Shown here piece after piece: positions 34,565 through 45,282 of a stretch of DNA of 47,267 bases (position 1 is its first letter; each line of letters opens with the position of its first letter). Location: assembly GCA_003086435.1 (NCBI GenBank), contig QEFD01000235.1:1-47267 (forward strand). The letters are read 5' to 3'. A program made the position numbers and the translations under genes. Below the pieces are notes generated by a model that did no database searches, had not been told where the DNA came from, and saw nothing but the letters and a program-made list of their open reading frames with translations. The DNA comes from Acidianus hospitalis (lineage in GTDB: Archaea > Thermoproteota > Thermoprotei_A > Sulfolobales > Sulfolobaceae).

Positions 34565-36779
34565 CGCTGTCACCCCACATGTTATCGCAAGATGTAGCTT
34601 TACCTTTAATTACTTCGCTAATTAATCTGAAAGACTTTTTCCTAGATAGCATTTTATTATTATTACCACAATAAGGGCTGTAAACACATTTTGGACAGCC
34701 GTCTTCACAATCACATTTTCCTACAATGTCCAGCGCAACCTCATAAGCGTCTTCTAGTCTATCATATAATAACTTAGCAACTCCACTACCCCCTACTACA
34801 GAGTCGTATATGACAACGTGACCGCTAGGATAACTTATTCCAGAAAGGTCTGTAAGTGAAGCACCTGCAACAACTCTCCCTGCAGAAATTAGTACATGTT
34901 CCGTTGCATGATAAGCTTCCATGCCATCAATTAGCGAAAAGTCATCTAATATAGGATGTTTTATAATTAATCCTTTAGTCTTATAAGTATACGTAAGAGG
35001 AATATCATATTCTATTTCTTTTCCTCTATTCTCCTTTTTAGAGTAAAAATCGTGTATAATATAACCATGCACTGAGATTCTAACTTCTATTTCCCCATAT
35101 TTTACTGGCAAACCATAAACTTTCCTACTTTCAATCTCTGTAAAATTCACCATATCTACGTCATATAACGGTTTTGTATAGTAAGGCAAATCTTTGTCTA
35201 CTCTCTCCACTCTAGCCACTAGAGTATTGAGATCCACATCCTTAACGATATAGTTCTTCTTCGAAACTAAATATACAGCGTTAGGATAAATGTCATATAG
35301 AGCTACTGGAAGTTCTCTTTCTCCAATTTTCTTTTCTCCATTATATATTTTTATTATAGGACCAGTGCTTCTCAAAGAAGAGTTTATTACGAAAATTTTA
35401 GTTTGTTTTGTAGCATAGGCAACATCATTAACTATTTTTACCTTACCTTCTTTATCCAATTCTTTCAAAGCTTTAACCCAAAGAGGGGGTAAACTATCAA
35501 GTTTTATCATTCCTTTTTCAAGGAGATATGCTGCGGTATGTACTTTTATAACTTCAAGGTTTGTTGTGTCAAATGGTAATGGCGTTAGCTTTCTATTGAA
35601 GAATTCCTCTGGTTTTCTCAAAAAATAAGAGTCTATTGGATCGTCACCTAAAATCGTTATAATATAACCTATCCTATTACGCCTACCTGCTCTGCCAGCT
35701 CTTTGAATGTATTTTGAATAACTTGGTGGATCTTCAGCCATAATAACAACGTCTAAATCCCCTATATCTATTCCAAGTTCTAAAGTAGGAGTAGCAACAA
35801 CTCCCATTATTTTCCCGTTTTTAAGATTTTCCTCTATCTTTATTCTTTCTGAAGGCAATATTCCTGCTCTGTGAACTTGCATATTAACTCCGAATCTATC
35901 GGCAATCTTTGCAGTGACTTCAGCCATTTGCTGTGAATCTGTGAATACCAACGTTCTTAAGCCATTTTTTATTAGAAGAGCTGCTAAGTACGCTGCTAAA
36001 GTCCACCTACTCATTCCTTTAGAATTAACTAGTATGTGAATTGCCATGCCTCTTCTTCTTTTAGTTCCTTCAATTATCTCTCCTGGCTCGTCAAAGAGTT
36101 CTTGGAACATGTATGGCGAAGCACCAATTGTGGCACTTGATGCAATGATGTGAATATCATTAGTAAATTCCTTTAATCTATCGATTATCATTCTTAAGTG
36201 AGATCCTAGAACTCCTTCATATACGTGAATTTCATCAAATACGAAATGTTCTGCAGACCTAATTATTCTTCTAAAATTAGGGCTTAAAGGAAGTCCTACG
36301 TGAATCATATCTGGATTGGTTATTAATATATCTGGTGGACTAGCGTAAAGTCGGTCTCTTTCAATTTTAGGCGTATCTCCATCTATTATTCCAACACTTA
36401 TTGGTAGGTTCTTTATTAATCTTAGTATTCTACTTAATTGGTCTCTAGCTAGGGCTTTAGTTGGATAAACTATAACGCTTTTTTCTCCTTTTAGTGCTAG
36501 GTCTAAAATTGGAATAAGAAATGCTTCAGTCTTTCCAGTCCCTGTTCCGGAAATTATCAATACGTTCTTTCTACTTTCAATTTCTTCTAATGCTTTTTCT
36601 TGGAATTTATAAAGTCTAGTTATTCCGATGTTTTTTAATGAGTTTTTTAATCTCTCGTCTATTTGCAGATCATCGACCTTGCTTCCCAGTTCTGGTTCTA
36701 GAGCTGTCTCCGTATGAACGTGAGCTACGTCAGCCGAGAAAAGCTTTAATCCTTCAGTAAGCTTGTCAAGTACTTCCAT
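34557..36779 (-). CDS. Hrq1/MrfA-like DEAH helicase with C-terminal zinc domain
   Basis: This 740-residue superfamily 2 helicase has Walker A GTGTGKT at 78-84, DEIH at 182-185, the SSAT motif, and a C-terminal RecA domain with [12 protein letters not shown] and QRAGRAGRR. Residues 689-704 hold the cysteine cluster C-D-C-x3-C-x2-C-x5-C of the DUF1998/MZB domain. This combination marks the Hrq1/MrfA (YprA) helicases, which unwind DNA with 3'-5' polarity in repair of crosslinks or mitomycin damage. An Lhr-type helicase would be larger. It is divergent from a small hypothetical gene and overlaps the glycosyltransferase gene tail-to-tail by 8 bases. Confidence 0.85.
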   Translation of the reverse strand: MEVLDKLTEGLKLFSADVAHVHTETALEPELGSKVDDLQIDERLKNSLKNIGITRLYKFQEKALEEIESRKNVLIISGTGTGKTEAFLIPILDLALKGEKSVIVYPTKALARDQLSRILRLIKNLPISVGIIDGDTPKIERDRLYASPPDILITNPDMIHVGLPLSPNFRRIIRSAEHFVFDEIHVYEGVLGSHLRMIIDRLKEFTNDIHIIASSATIGASPYMFQELFDEPGEIIEGTKRRRGMAIHILVNSKGMSRWTLAAYLAALLIKNGLRTLVFTDSQQMAEVTAKIADRFGVNMQVHRAGILPSERIKIEENLKNGKIMGVVATPTLELGIDIGDLDVVIMAEDPPSYSKYIQRAGRAGRRNRIGYIITILGDDPIDSYFLRKPEEFFNRKLTPLPFDTTNLEVIKVHTAAYLLEKGMIKLDSLPPLWVKALKELDKEGKVKIVNDVAYATKQTKIFVINSSLRSTGPIIKIYNGEKKIGERELPVALYDIYPNAVYLVSKKNYIVKDVDLNTLVARVERVDKDLPYYTKPLYDVDMVNFTEIESRKVYGLPVKYGEIEVRISVHGYIIHDFYSKKENRGKEIEYDIPLTYTYKTKGLIIKHPILDDFSLIDGMEAYHATEHVLISAGRVVAGASLTDLSGISYPSGHVVIYDSVVGGSGVAKLLYDRLEDAYEVALDIVGKCDCEDGCPKCVYSPYCGNNNKMLSRKKSFRLISEVIKGKATSCDNMWGDSVS

Positions 36780-36812
36780 ACCTTTAAATAATTGTCTTTT
36801 GAAGTAAAAAGC

Positions 36813-37055
36813 ATGACAGAGATAATAACTAATATAGGGGATCTCAGAGAGTTTTTAGAAAAGCAAGAGAGCTTAGGCGTTAAAAATCTCGAAATAGTAA
36901 TTTCAGCGGATGTCTTGGAAAAATCTCCAGAAATAGCAAATAAATATGGGTATTCAATAATTGATGGTGAAGATTTACCTAGTGGGTATTTTAAGCTTAC
37001 TTTAGAGTATAGAGGTATAGGGAAGAGCAATTCTCATAAACAATTTTTCAATTAA
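36813..37055 (+). CDS. Small hypothetical protein
   Basis: This 80-residue protein from ATG 36813 ([17 protein letters not shown] through SNSHKQFFN) has a helix, then strand IVISAD, helix, and strands FKLTLEYRG; no motif is known to me. The TTG at 36792 would add seven residues, but the TATA-like ctttaaata at 36782-36790 is about 26 bases from the ATG. It is divergent from the helicase gene and overlaps the next GT2 gene by 4 bases. Confidence 0.5.
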   Translation: MTEIITNIGDLREFLEKQESLGVKNLEIVISADVLEKSPEIANKYGYSIIDGEDLPSGYFKLTLEYRGIGKSNSHKQFFN

Positions 37056-37978
37056 ATTTTTAATTCATTTATATATCTGTTAAACTCCATTTTTCTTGGT
37101 AGATTAGGTAAAAATAATGACATAAAAGAAGCTAAATTAACGTAAACTAATGTTTTCAGCGTATAAATACTGCATAATACAAGTTTTCCGCATCTTTTAC
37201 CTTCTAGTAGACATTTTTGAATCTCAGCCATTTTTTTACTGCATTTTGCTGCATACTTAGCTTTTCCTTTGAACGCTTCTATCATAATTGCATTATCATG
37301 TATAGCATCATCAAAATATTTTGCTCTATATGTAATGAAGTCTTCAAAATTTCTTGTTATATGCCTTGAGGAACTGGAATGAAGTCTATAGTATGTTAGT
37401 TTATCAGAAATTATACGGATTTTGCCTTTTTCTGATATGGCAGATAAAAGAAAGAAATTATCAACTAATCTTCTAATTTTATAGAGACTCTCAAGATTTT
37501 TATCTAAAACCCGCCTACGTATACACATGGAGCTACTATTAAAATAAATCCTATTTTTAAATAAATATTTAATATTTTTACTATCTACAATTTTATCTCT
37601 AAGTACTTCTTCTCCTATCTTATCTCCTTTCTCATTTATAATAAACCTTGAATTATATGAGAAAATAATATCGTTGTCTGAAAACGCTTTCGAAATAACA
37701 TTTAGTTTGTTTTCTGTAAACATGTCATCATCGTCTAAAAAGCAAATAATATCTCCAGAAGAGTGCAAAATTCCTTCTGCCATGAAATAGCCTGCATTGT
37801 CGTTATCGCAAAAGATTTCTTTTACTTTATATTCATTTACTAATAATTTATCAATTTTATCATCTTTGAAGTTTTTAACAACAATTATCTCATTTGCATT
37901 CTTAACAGATTTTACTGCATCTATTAGGAATTCTTTCCTATTATAAGCTGTAATAACTACTGAGATCATTTTTGTCAC
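37052..37978 (-). CDS. GT2-family glycosyltransferase, duplicate 1
   Basis: This 308-residue GT-A protein has the N-terminal ISVVITAYNRKEFLIDAVKSV, the linker EIIVVKNFKDDKIDKL, the metal/nucleotide-binding SSGDIICFLDDDDMFTENKL, and a mid-domain RLVDNFFLLSAIS. The C-terminal helices (about 250-300) may be membrane proximal (LVLCSIYTLKTLVYVNLASFMS). It is the paralogue of the next gene, with which it shares two exactly identical DNA stretches. It lies directly after that gene (4-base spacing) in one operon. The sugar and acceptor are unknown. Confidence 0.78.
   Translation of the reverse strand: MTKMISVVITAYNRKEFLIDAVKSVKNANEIIVVKNFKDDKIDKLLVNEYKVKEIFCDNDNAGYFMAEGILHSSGDIICFLDDDDMFTENKLNVISKAFSDNDIIFSYNSRFIINEKGDKIGEEVLRDKIVDSKNIKYLFKNRIYFNSSSMCIRRRVLDKNLESLYKIRRLVDNFFLLSAISEKGKIRIISDKLTYYRLHSSSSRHITRNFEDFITYRAKYFDDAIHDNAIMIEAFKGKAKYAAKCSKKMAEIQKCLLEGKRCGKLVLCSIYTLKTLVYVNLASFMSLFLPNLPRKMEFNRYINELKI
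37706..37762. repeat. 57-bp identical patch in duplicated GT2 genes, copy 1
   Basis: It is identical base for base to 38673-38729. It encodes the GDIICFLDDDDMFTENKL core. The surrounding protein is much less conserved, which suggests gene conversion or strong constraint. Confidence 0.7.
37845..37893. repeat. 49-bp identical patch in duplicated GT2 genes, copy 1
   Basis: It is identical to 38812-38860. It encodes EIIVVKNFKDDKIDK. Confidence 0.7.
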
Positions 37979-37982
37979 TTCT

Positions 37983-38966
37983 CTAATTATAAAATTTTCT
38001 TAAATACATTTTAACATAAATGTCTCTAGCTAATTTATTAGATATCAAATTTATAATTGATGCTAAAAATAATTTTAATCTAAATGATGGAAAATAAATT
38101 GATTCATCTAATATTCTAATGGAGTTTTTAAAAGGTAAAAACTTAGATTTATTGCATAGTATAGCCGATATGGCAGTAAAAGTGTAAACGTCTGCTTTAA
38201 TTACTTGTGCAAGCAAACTGTCATTCTTAAAATACTCATAAATTACTTCCTTTGCCTTACTTTGTTCATAGTAATAATTACAAGCAGAACTTATGATTTC
38301 TTCAAAAGTATTAGAAAGAAAGTGCATTGCGCTCTTATGTATTCTATAGTAAGTTAGCGGAGAGAAGTCTAACATAATTTCCCTTCTAGTTTTCAAAGCA
38401 GATAGAAGGTAAAAATAATCCACAGCCCTATCTAGCTTTCTAAGCATATTAGTATCTATTATTTCTTTCCTTATACAAATAGAACTTGAATTGAACTCTC
38501 CAAAATTCCTAAATATGAAAGCTATTGATTTTTTTGTTATATCTGAAATTATCATTTTACCATTATATTGTGGATTATCTAATATTTTACCGTTTTCATC
38601 TATTTTTATTTGATTATTGTGATAGTATACTAAGCCATTATTCTTGGAAAAAGCGTCTAGTACTATAGCTAATTTGTTTTCTGTAAACATGTCATCATCG
38701 TCTAAAAAGCAAATAATATCTCCAGAAGAATTATCTATACCAATAGCGGCTTTCTTACCGACTCCTTTTTCTTCTGTTATATAATTTTTAGTTATTCCAT
38801 TATTCTCTATAAATTTATCAATTTTATCATCTTTGAAGTTTTTAACAACAATTATCTCATAATAATTTTTATCTAATTTCTGATTTAATACGGAGTTAAT
38901 TGCGTCAATAATATATTTTTTTCTATCATGAGCAATAACTATTACAGAAATGTAATTATTCATCAT
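37983..38966 (-). CDS. GT2-family glycosyltransferase, duplicate 2
   Basis: This 327-residue paralogue of the preceding entry has ISVIVIAHDRKKYIIDAINSV, EIIVVKNFKDDKIDKF and GDIICFLDDDDMFTENKL, a central RAVDYFYLLSALK, and a C-terminal basic helical end. ATG 38966 (MMNNYISV) is preferred over an upstream start because a TATA-like box lies about 24 bases upstream and further 5' sequence overlaps the divergent GT4 gene promoter. It is the first gene of the GT2 pair and probably modifies a surface glycan (inference). Confidence 0.78.
   Translation of the reverse strand: MMNNYISVIVIAHDRKKYIIDAINSVLNQKLDKNYYEIIVVKNFKDDKIDKFIENNGITKNYITEEKGVGKKAAIGIDNSSGDIICFLDDDDMFTENKLAIVLDAFSKNNGLVYYHNNQIKIDENGKILDNPQYNGKMIISDITKKSIAFIFRNFGEFNSSSICIRKEIIDTNMLRKLDRAVDYFYLLSALKTRREIMLDFSPLTYYRIHKSAMHFLSNTFEEIISSACNYYYEQSKAKEVIYEYFKNDSLLAQVIKADVYTFTAISAILCNKSKFLPFKNSIRILDESIYFPSFRLKLFLASIINLISNKLARDIYVKMYLRKFYN
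38673..38729. repeat. 57-bp identical patch in duplicated GT2 genes, copy 2
   Basis: It is identical to 37706-37762. Confidence 0.7.
38812..38860. repeat. 49-bp identical patch in duplicated GT2 genes, copy 2
   Basis: It is identical to 37845-37893. Confidence 0.7.
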
Positions 38967-39011
38967 AACAAGTAAGATAATGTTATTAAAAAAGTAAGCA
39001 TTCTTCATATA

Positions 39012-40061
39012 ATGAAAGTAAATGTAGTAACCCATAATTTAAGCAATAAAAGCGGTGAAGGGTTTGTAGTATTCTCATCAATAGAGATGCTAAAAGAGAG
39101 AAATGTCGACTTTGTTATATCAACATTCTCTAAACCAAGAGAAAATTATGATCTTCCAGTAAGATATTATTTACCTTTTAATTTCTCTAGATTTGATAGA
39201 TATCAACGATTATTAGTTTGGTTATCTGCAAGGAAAATAAGATCTGATATATATCTAAATTTTACAGGAATACCCATTCCTTTATCTAGTAGAGGAATTC
39301 ATATAATCTATGGTGGAGCGTCGCCATTTGAAGTAACCAAGTATTCAAGGTCGTTATTTTGGAAATTATATAGATTTCCCTTTAAGATTGCACTAAGATT
39401 TTTAAGAAATGAAACAAAAAAAGCTAAATTCGTTGCAAATTCCTTTTATTCTGCTAATACATGGAAGCAGTTATACGGAATAGAGGCTAAAGTTATTTAT
39501 CCACCAGTAGATGTAGAAGATTTTTTTAGGGCATTTCATGAAAGCGGCGGTAAGTATATTCTAACAATTGCAAGGATAGAGCGTGGAAAGTTTCTTGAAA
39601 GAACTATTCAATTATCTCATGAAGTAGGCATACCTGCTGTTATAGTAGGATATTTAAGTGATACTAAATATTATAAAGAGTTAATTTCGCTTAAATCTAA
39701 ATTGAATACTAATATTAGTTTTGTTCTAAACGCTAGTAAAGAAGAATTGATACAAGTTATGAAAGATGCATGTTGTTATTTTCACCCTACTCCAGGTGAG
39801 CATTTCGGAATTCCTGTAGTAGAATCTATGGCAGCAGGATTAGTTCCAGTAGTCCCTAAAGAAAGTGGAGCAGCAGAAATAATACCAGAGTTTACTTATT
39901 CTACTCTAGAAGAGGCAGGAAGTAAAGTGAAAGAAGCCTATATAAAACATTCCTCTAAGAGTTATGAAATGAAAGAAATAGCCTCTAAATTCTCTAAAGC
40001 TAGATTTAAGGAAGAATTTTGGCAATATATTATAAATATCTATAATAACAACAAAAAATGA
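39012..40061 (+). CDS. GT4-family glycosyltransferase
   Basis: This 349-residue GT-B enzyme has the N-terminal MKVNVVTHNLSNKSGEGFV, the acceptor-domain middle IRSDIYLNFTGIPIPL, and a C-terminal domain with YILTIARIERGKFLERTI, SKEELIQVMKDACCYFHPTPGEHFGIPVVESMAAG, which contains an intact EX7E motif (E-H-F-G-I-P-V-V-E). It most resembles mannosyltransferases of the ALG11/PimB type, but the sugar is not certain. It is divergent from the GT2 pair across a 45-base gap. Confidence 0.78.
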   Translation: MKVNVVTHNLSNKSGEGFVVFSSIEMLKERNVDFVISTFSKPRENYDLPVRYYLPFNFSRFDRYQRLLVWLSARKIRSDIYLNFTGIPIPLSSRGIHIIYGGASPFEVTKYSRSLFWKLYRFPFKIALRFLRNETKKAKFVANSFYSANTWKQLYGIEAKVIYPPVDVEDFFRAFHESGGKYILTIARIERGKFLERTIQLSHEVGIPAVIVGYLSDTKYYKELISLKSKLNTNISFVLNASKEELIQVMKDACCYFHPTPGEHFGIPVVESMAAGLVPVVPKESGAAEIIPEFTYSTLEEAGSKVKEAYIKHSSKSYEMKEIASKFSKARFKEEFWQYIINIYNNNKK

Positions 40062-40071
40062 TCCGAGAATC

Positions 40072-41304
40072 TTAGCTTGTATATTTCATAATAACGTCTC
40101 TGACAGAATTTGCTACATTATCCCAACTAGAATGTAATTTAAGAAAATCTAAAAGTTTAGGTTCGTTAATTATTTCATCCATGTCTTTTTCGTTTAAAGA
40201 AAGAATTTCATACGCTTTTCTACTCATGTCTTCCTGGTCAAACTCTTCAACTATTTTAACTGCCTTTAGTCCACAGTATACACTTCTTATTGCAGGTATT
40301 CCATACGCAACTACTGGGGTACCTAACGCTAGAGCCTCTAATACTACTAAAGAAAATCCATCTACATGCGTGGGATAAATAAAAAGTTTAGCTCTAGAAA
40401 CTACATCATACAGCTTTTCCCTTGGTACAAAGCCTAGATATTCAACATTTAATCCATATTTTTTGATTTTTTTCCAAAATAGTTTCTCATTATATTTATC
40501 AAAAAATCTTCCCATAAGAACTAGTTTAACTCTTTTAGATAGTTTTGCTTGAATTTTTTTTAATATGTCTGGAATTTCGTGAATTCCTTTATCTTGATTT
40601 AATCTGCTCCAAAAAACTATATAGTCTTCTTTTCCTCTATTTCTATATTTAAGAAGCTCAGGATCAAAAGCATTACCAGGAGAAAGTACTTCCCCTGTAA
40701 TTCCACTTATTTCTAAAGATCCTTTACTAACTGCTGCTATAAAACTTGGCTTATATTTCTTGAGTAGTTTCTTATATTTGGGTTTAGAATATAATTCATT
40801 ATATAGGAATCTAGTGTAAAATCCTTTTCCAGTATATGGATTGAATTTATAAAATTTTACTAATCTTTTTAAGTATTTTATTGAATCGTTATAAAATAAC
40901 GGTTCATGTAGAGTCAATCCGAATTTAGTTGACTTGCCTAAATAAAATATATCGAATGATGTATGATCGGGCTCATATAGGAAATCTACATCAACAGCGT
41001 ATCTTTTAGATACTTCCTTTGCAATTTTATCTGAAAGCAAGAATCTTTTAATTCCAGTAACTCTAAATTTATTTTGCTCCTCTAGAATTGAGTAAAATTC
41101 TGGTGCAATTTTTATTCCTTCTCTTTCAATTTCTTTAGCTTTTTCCATCAAAACTTCTTTATTCCAAATAAATACTGGACTTGAAGGATAATAAACTATA
41201 TTAAAATATTTAGTTAATCTCTTAACTACTTCGTATGCATGTTCTGCTCCTCCACCAGCAAATCTAGGTGCTAGGAAGTTATTGTATACTATTCCTAACT
41301 TCAT
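40072..41304 (-). CDS. GT4-family glycosyltransferase, paralogue of 33299-34564
   Basis: This 410-residue GT-B enzyme has the N-terminal LGIVYNNFLAPRFAGGGAEHAYEVVKRL, a C-terminal domain with IVFWSRLNQDKGIHEIPDIL, YLGFVPREKLYDVVSRAKLFIYP and HVDGFSLVVLEALALGTPVVAY. As in its paralogue, Asp replaces the first Glu of the EX7E motif. The C-terminal HSSWDNVANSV corresponds to [11 protein letters not shown] in the other. It is the last gene of the glycosyltransferase cluster and convergent with the preceding GT4 gene (10-base gap). Confidence 0.8.
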   Translation of the reverse strand: MKLGIVYNNFLAPRFAGGGAEHAYEVVKRLTKYFNIVYYPSSPVFIWNKEVLMEKAKEIEREGIKIAPEFYSILEEQNKFRVTGIKRFLLSDKIAKEVSKRYAVDVDFLYEPDHTSFDIFYLGKSTKFGLTLHEPLFYNDSIKYLKRLVKFYKFNPYTGKGFYTRFLYNELYSKPKYKKLLKKYKPSFIAAVSKGSLEISGITGEVLSPGNAFDPELLKYRNRGKEDYIVFWSRLNQDKGIHEIPDILKKIQAKLSKRVKLVLMGRFFDKYNEKLFWKKIKKYGLNVEYLGFVPREKLYDVVSRAKLFIYPTHVDGFSLVVLEALALGTPVVAYGIPAIRSVYCGLKAVKIVEEFDQEDMSRKAYEILSLNEKDMDEIINEPKLLDFLKLHSSWDNVANSVRDVIMKYTS

Positions 41305-41431
41305 TCATAAACTACTTATTAATTTAAAATTTAAAATGTGCTTTACCTCTTTCATATAATAAAAATTATATATTATATATAAATTGCTTAATTCCATTAA
41401 TCTTTTTACTACTGGATCTACATTATATGCT

Positions 41432-42421
<990 letters not shown>

Positions 42422-42506
42422 ATTTTAAATAAAAATAAGTCAATTTTCTTAACTAAGATATAGGTGACTTTATAAAAAATATAGCAAATATTCTCGTAGT
42501 GATATA

Positions 42507-43364
42507 ATGTTAACGGGTATACCACTTTTTTTATCAGTACTTTTTTCCTCACTTTTAGCGGGCTATTTAGGATCCTTAACTGGACTCGGAGGAGGAACGA
42601 TTTTAGTACCTATACTAACTTTATATGATGGAATACCAATAGAATACGCTACTGGTGCTAGTTTAATTTCTACTATTGCAACATCTAGCGGTGCAGCAAG
42701 TGCCTATTTAAAGGATAAAATAATTAATTTAAAAATAGGCACATCTTTACAAGTAGCAACAACTTCTGGTGCAATAGCGGGATCATTAACCGTAACTTAT
42801 ATCTATTCTCACCACTTGGAGCCAATAATATATGTAGTATTCGGAATAGTTCTCTTAGGTTCTGTATACCCTACAATTAAGAGGGGTAAATTTGAAATAC
42901 CTAAGAATTCAGACCCAGATTGGTCGACTAAATTCTTTCAAATGCATGGAGAATACTACGATATGGCGTTACAAAAGAAAGTTGAATATTGGGGCGTTAG
43001 ATGGGTTCAAGGTGCCTTAGTAATGTTTGTTGCCGGTTATGTTTCAGGATTACTTGGAATAGGCAGTGGGGCGTTAAAAGTTATAGGAATGGATTGGGTT
43101 ATGAATCTACCAATAAAAGTTACTACAACTACTAGTAACTTCATGATAGGAGTCACTGCGGCCACAAGCAGCGGTATATATTGGGTTTTTGGGTATATAC
43201 AGCCATTAATAGCCGCCGCCACTAGCATAGGAGTACTAATAGGTGCATTTATAGGTACAAAGACTCTAGTTAAATTAAAGAATAAAAGGATAAGAACAAT
43301 ATTTACGATCTTATTAGCTTTCCTTGGTATACAAATGATATTAAGGGGATTGGGGATCTATTAA
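42507..43364 (+). CDS. TauE/SafE (TSUP) family anion transporter
   Basis: This 285-residue membrane protein with about eight helices in two homologous halves begins FLSVLFSSLLAGYLGSLTGLGGGTILVPIL and repeats the pattern in VSGLLGIGSGALKVIGMDWVMNLPIKVTTTTSNFMIG. A cytosolic loop (about 125-165) carries charged residues. The family exports or imports sulfite, sulfonates or other small anions, so a sulfur link is plausible in a sulfur-metabolising archaeon. The stop and the next start share one base (TAATG). Confidence 0.82.
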   Translation: MLTGIPLFLSVLFSSLLAGYLGSLTGLGGGTILVPILTLYDGIPIEYATGASLISTIATSSGAASAYLKDKIINLKIGTSLQVATTSGAIAGSLTVTYIYSHHLEPIIYVVFGIVLLGSVYPTIKRGKFEIPKNSDPDWSTKFFQMHGEYYDMALQKKVEYWGVRWVQGALVMFVAGYVSGLLGIGSGALKVIGMDWVMNLPIKVTTTTSNFMIGVTAATSSGIYWVFGYIQPLIAAATSIGVLIGAFIGTKTLVKLKNKRIRTIFTILLAFLGIQMILRGLGIY

Positions 43365-43744
43365 TGGATCTAGATTACGTAACTGGAATGATAATGAGAA
43401 TAGGAGTAATACTAAGTATTGCCCTAGTTGCACTAGGAGTAATTCTAATATTGGTAGAAGGTCATGCATGCAGTTATTCAGAGTCTGTACTTTTCTCTAG
43501 AACTTCATATGTTAACTCGTCAATAGCTAATCTTAGTTATATAATAAAAGGATTTACAAATATAAGCGGTCTTTCGTTTATATACTTAGGTTTAATTATA
43601 CTTGTTTCCGTTCCAATACTAAGAACTGCGTTAGCATTAGCTTATTTTGCTTACGAAAAAAATAAGCTCTATATTATTCTAACGATAATAGTTCTATTCA
43701 ACCTGGTATTTGCAATATTATTCTTACCTTCTATTATAAAATAA
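43364..43744 (+). CDS. DUF1634-family membrane protein
   Basis: This 126-residue protein has three transmembrane helices (about 10-30, 70-88, 100-120). It starts one base into the TauE/SafE stop codon (TAATG), the typical DUF1634/TSUP pairing, and probably is an accessory subunit of that transporter. Confidence 0.75.
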   Translation: MDLDYVTGMIMRIGVILSIALVALGVILILVEGHACSYSESVLFSRTSYVNSSIANLSYIIKGFTNISGLSFIYLGLIILVSVPILRTALALAYFAYEKNKLYIILTIIVLFNLVFAILFLPSIIK

Positions 43745-43781
43745 TCATCAAGACAAGATAGTAGCTCCTTTTATTTTATAT

Positions 43782-43913
43782 TTAACAAGTTATATCTCCA
43801 CCTATAATTAGGTAATCAACGTTATGCATCTTTGCAGCATTTTATGCTTTTCTATAGGCTATTTCTGATCCGTGTAAGTCTGTGACAAACATTAGTTTAA
43901 TTTCTCCGGCCAT
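43782..43913 (-). pseudogene. Remnant of a metallophosphoesterase gene
   Basis: Read on the minus strand from ATG 43913: IKLMFVTDLHGSEIAYRKA, a TAA stop (43844-43842), then NAAKMHNVDYLIIGGDIT, then another stop (43784-43782). TDLHGS and GGDIT are the first two metal-binding motifs of calcineurin-like phosphoesterases in correct spacing, and the first stop is one base from a leucine codon. The remaining two thirds of such a protein is missing. The rest of the 43745-44004 gap shows no other gene. Confidence 0.65.
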
Positions 43914-44004
43914 TGAAAGTCAGTCGTAAATTTACTATTTAAGAATTTTGTCATTACAATTAAAAAATAGTTACATTATAGGGAATAAGATAAAACAATT
44001 TAAA

Positions 44005-45255
44005 TTATCCTTCTTCTAGTATTTTGAAGATAAATGCCGATATAAATAGTAATATACCTGCTATTGCGAAGTTAGTAATAAATCCAAACCTTGTAGAAAT
44101 AAAACCTGATGCAAAAGAGCCTAGAAATAGTGCTACTCCCACTAAAGTACTATATACTCCAAGGCTCCTACCTTGGTTTCTACCACCTATTGCCTTAAAA
44201 ATTAGTGTATTTGATGCCGAATAATAAGCAGAAAAAGCTACTCCTGCTGCTAAAGGATAAAATAGCATTCCAAGTATTTCTGTAAATGATGCAGACAAAA
44301 TTGTGGAAATTCCCATAGCTATGTAACTACTTCCTCTTAATAATAAAGCTCTAAAGCTGGTTTCTCTTTCATCCTTCTTTTCTAAATATTTTCCAATTAA
44401 ATGAAATGTGAGTATTTCAGCAATCATCCCCTCTGTTATTATACCTAGTACTATAGACTTATCTAGACCTTTAGTATAAAGACTAACAGGATATAATGTA
44501 TTGAATAATCCACTAGAGATATAAAATATAAATATTGCTAAGTAAAGAAGCGGTAAATAATTAATTGGCTTCTTTAGAAGCCTAGATAATCTAAACATTT
44601 TGAAATTATGTAAGTTTGGAGGTATATGAACGAAAAATAACGGATGCATTTTTAGTCTAGTAAAGAAAGATTCCTTATGATGAACTATTGAAACTCTTTC
44701 TATTCCCATGAAAACTCTTGGTGTAAAAAGATAAGCTGAAATGAAAGCCGCTATTGAGAATATTGAAAGCACAATGTAAATCTCATATATATGTATGAAA
44801 ATTACGAGTATTGTAGATAATATCAATCCTACTAGATTTCCTATTGAAGTTAGCATTGAAAGTTTAGAAAAGCTTTCTGCCCATCTACTTTTTTCTGTAG
44901 TTTCCATTACCAGCAAATTCATTGGAGTAGAGTAAGATACGGAGAAGAAAGTGAATAGTGCATATAAAATTATTAGTAAAATAATAGAACATGCTAATGC
45001 CATTAGATATAATGAAACACTTGAAACTCCAAAGCCTATTAGTATTATACTTCTTATATCAAATCTGTCAGATGCGTATCCCCAAAATAAAGATGCCGGT
45101 ATTAGGACTGCATTGGAAAGTGATATAGCATAATCAACATCTATGGTATTTCCTCCTAAGTTTAAGATTTCTAGGCTTAATAAAGTAGAAATAGGTAACG
45201 AAACAACTCCAAATAATAAGGCTGAGATCATCCACTTAGAGTCTGTCCTTATCAC
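44005..45255 (-). CDS. Major facilitator superfamily transporter
   Basis: This 416-residue protein with 12 predicted helices in two bundles has the A-like loop [17 protein letters not shown] between helices 2 and 3 and a central cytosolic loop (about 190-225). There is no substrate motif I can read. The ATG is 28 bases from the end of the molybdopterin oxidoreductase gene, in the same direction, so the pair may form an operon. Confidence 0.8.
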   Translation of the reverse strand: MIRTDSKWMISALLFGVVSLPISTLLSLEILNLGGNTIDVDYAISLSNAVLIPASLFWGYASDRFDIRSIILIGFGVSSVSLYLMALACSIILLIILYALFTFFSVSYSTPMNLLVMETTEKSRWAESFSKLSMLTSIGNLVGLILSTILVIFIHIYEIYIVLSIFSIAAFISAYLFTPRVFMGIERVSIVHHKESFFTRLKMHPLFFVHIPPNLHNFKMFRLSRLLKKPINYLPLLYLAIFIFYISSGLFNTLYPVSLYTKGLDKSIVLGIITEGMIAEILTFHLIGKYLEKKDERETSFRALLLRGSSYIAMGISTILSASFTEILGMLFYPLAAGVAFSAYYSASNTLIFKAIGGRNQGRSLGVYSTLVGVALFLGSFASGFISTRFGFITNFAIAGILLFISAFIFKILEEG

Positions 45256-45282
45256 TTAGGATCAATAAAAGGGCTCCTTTAG

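Noticed and set aside
37706..38860. Long identical repeats considered as insertion-sequence ends or CRISPR-like repeats
   Set aside because: They lie in frame within two homologous GT2 genes and encode conserved motifs, so they are duplicated coding sequence.
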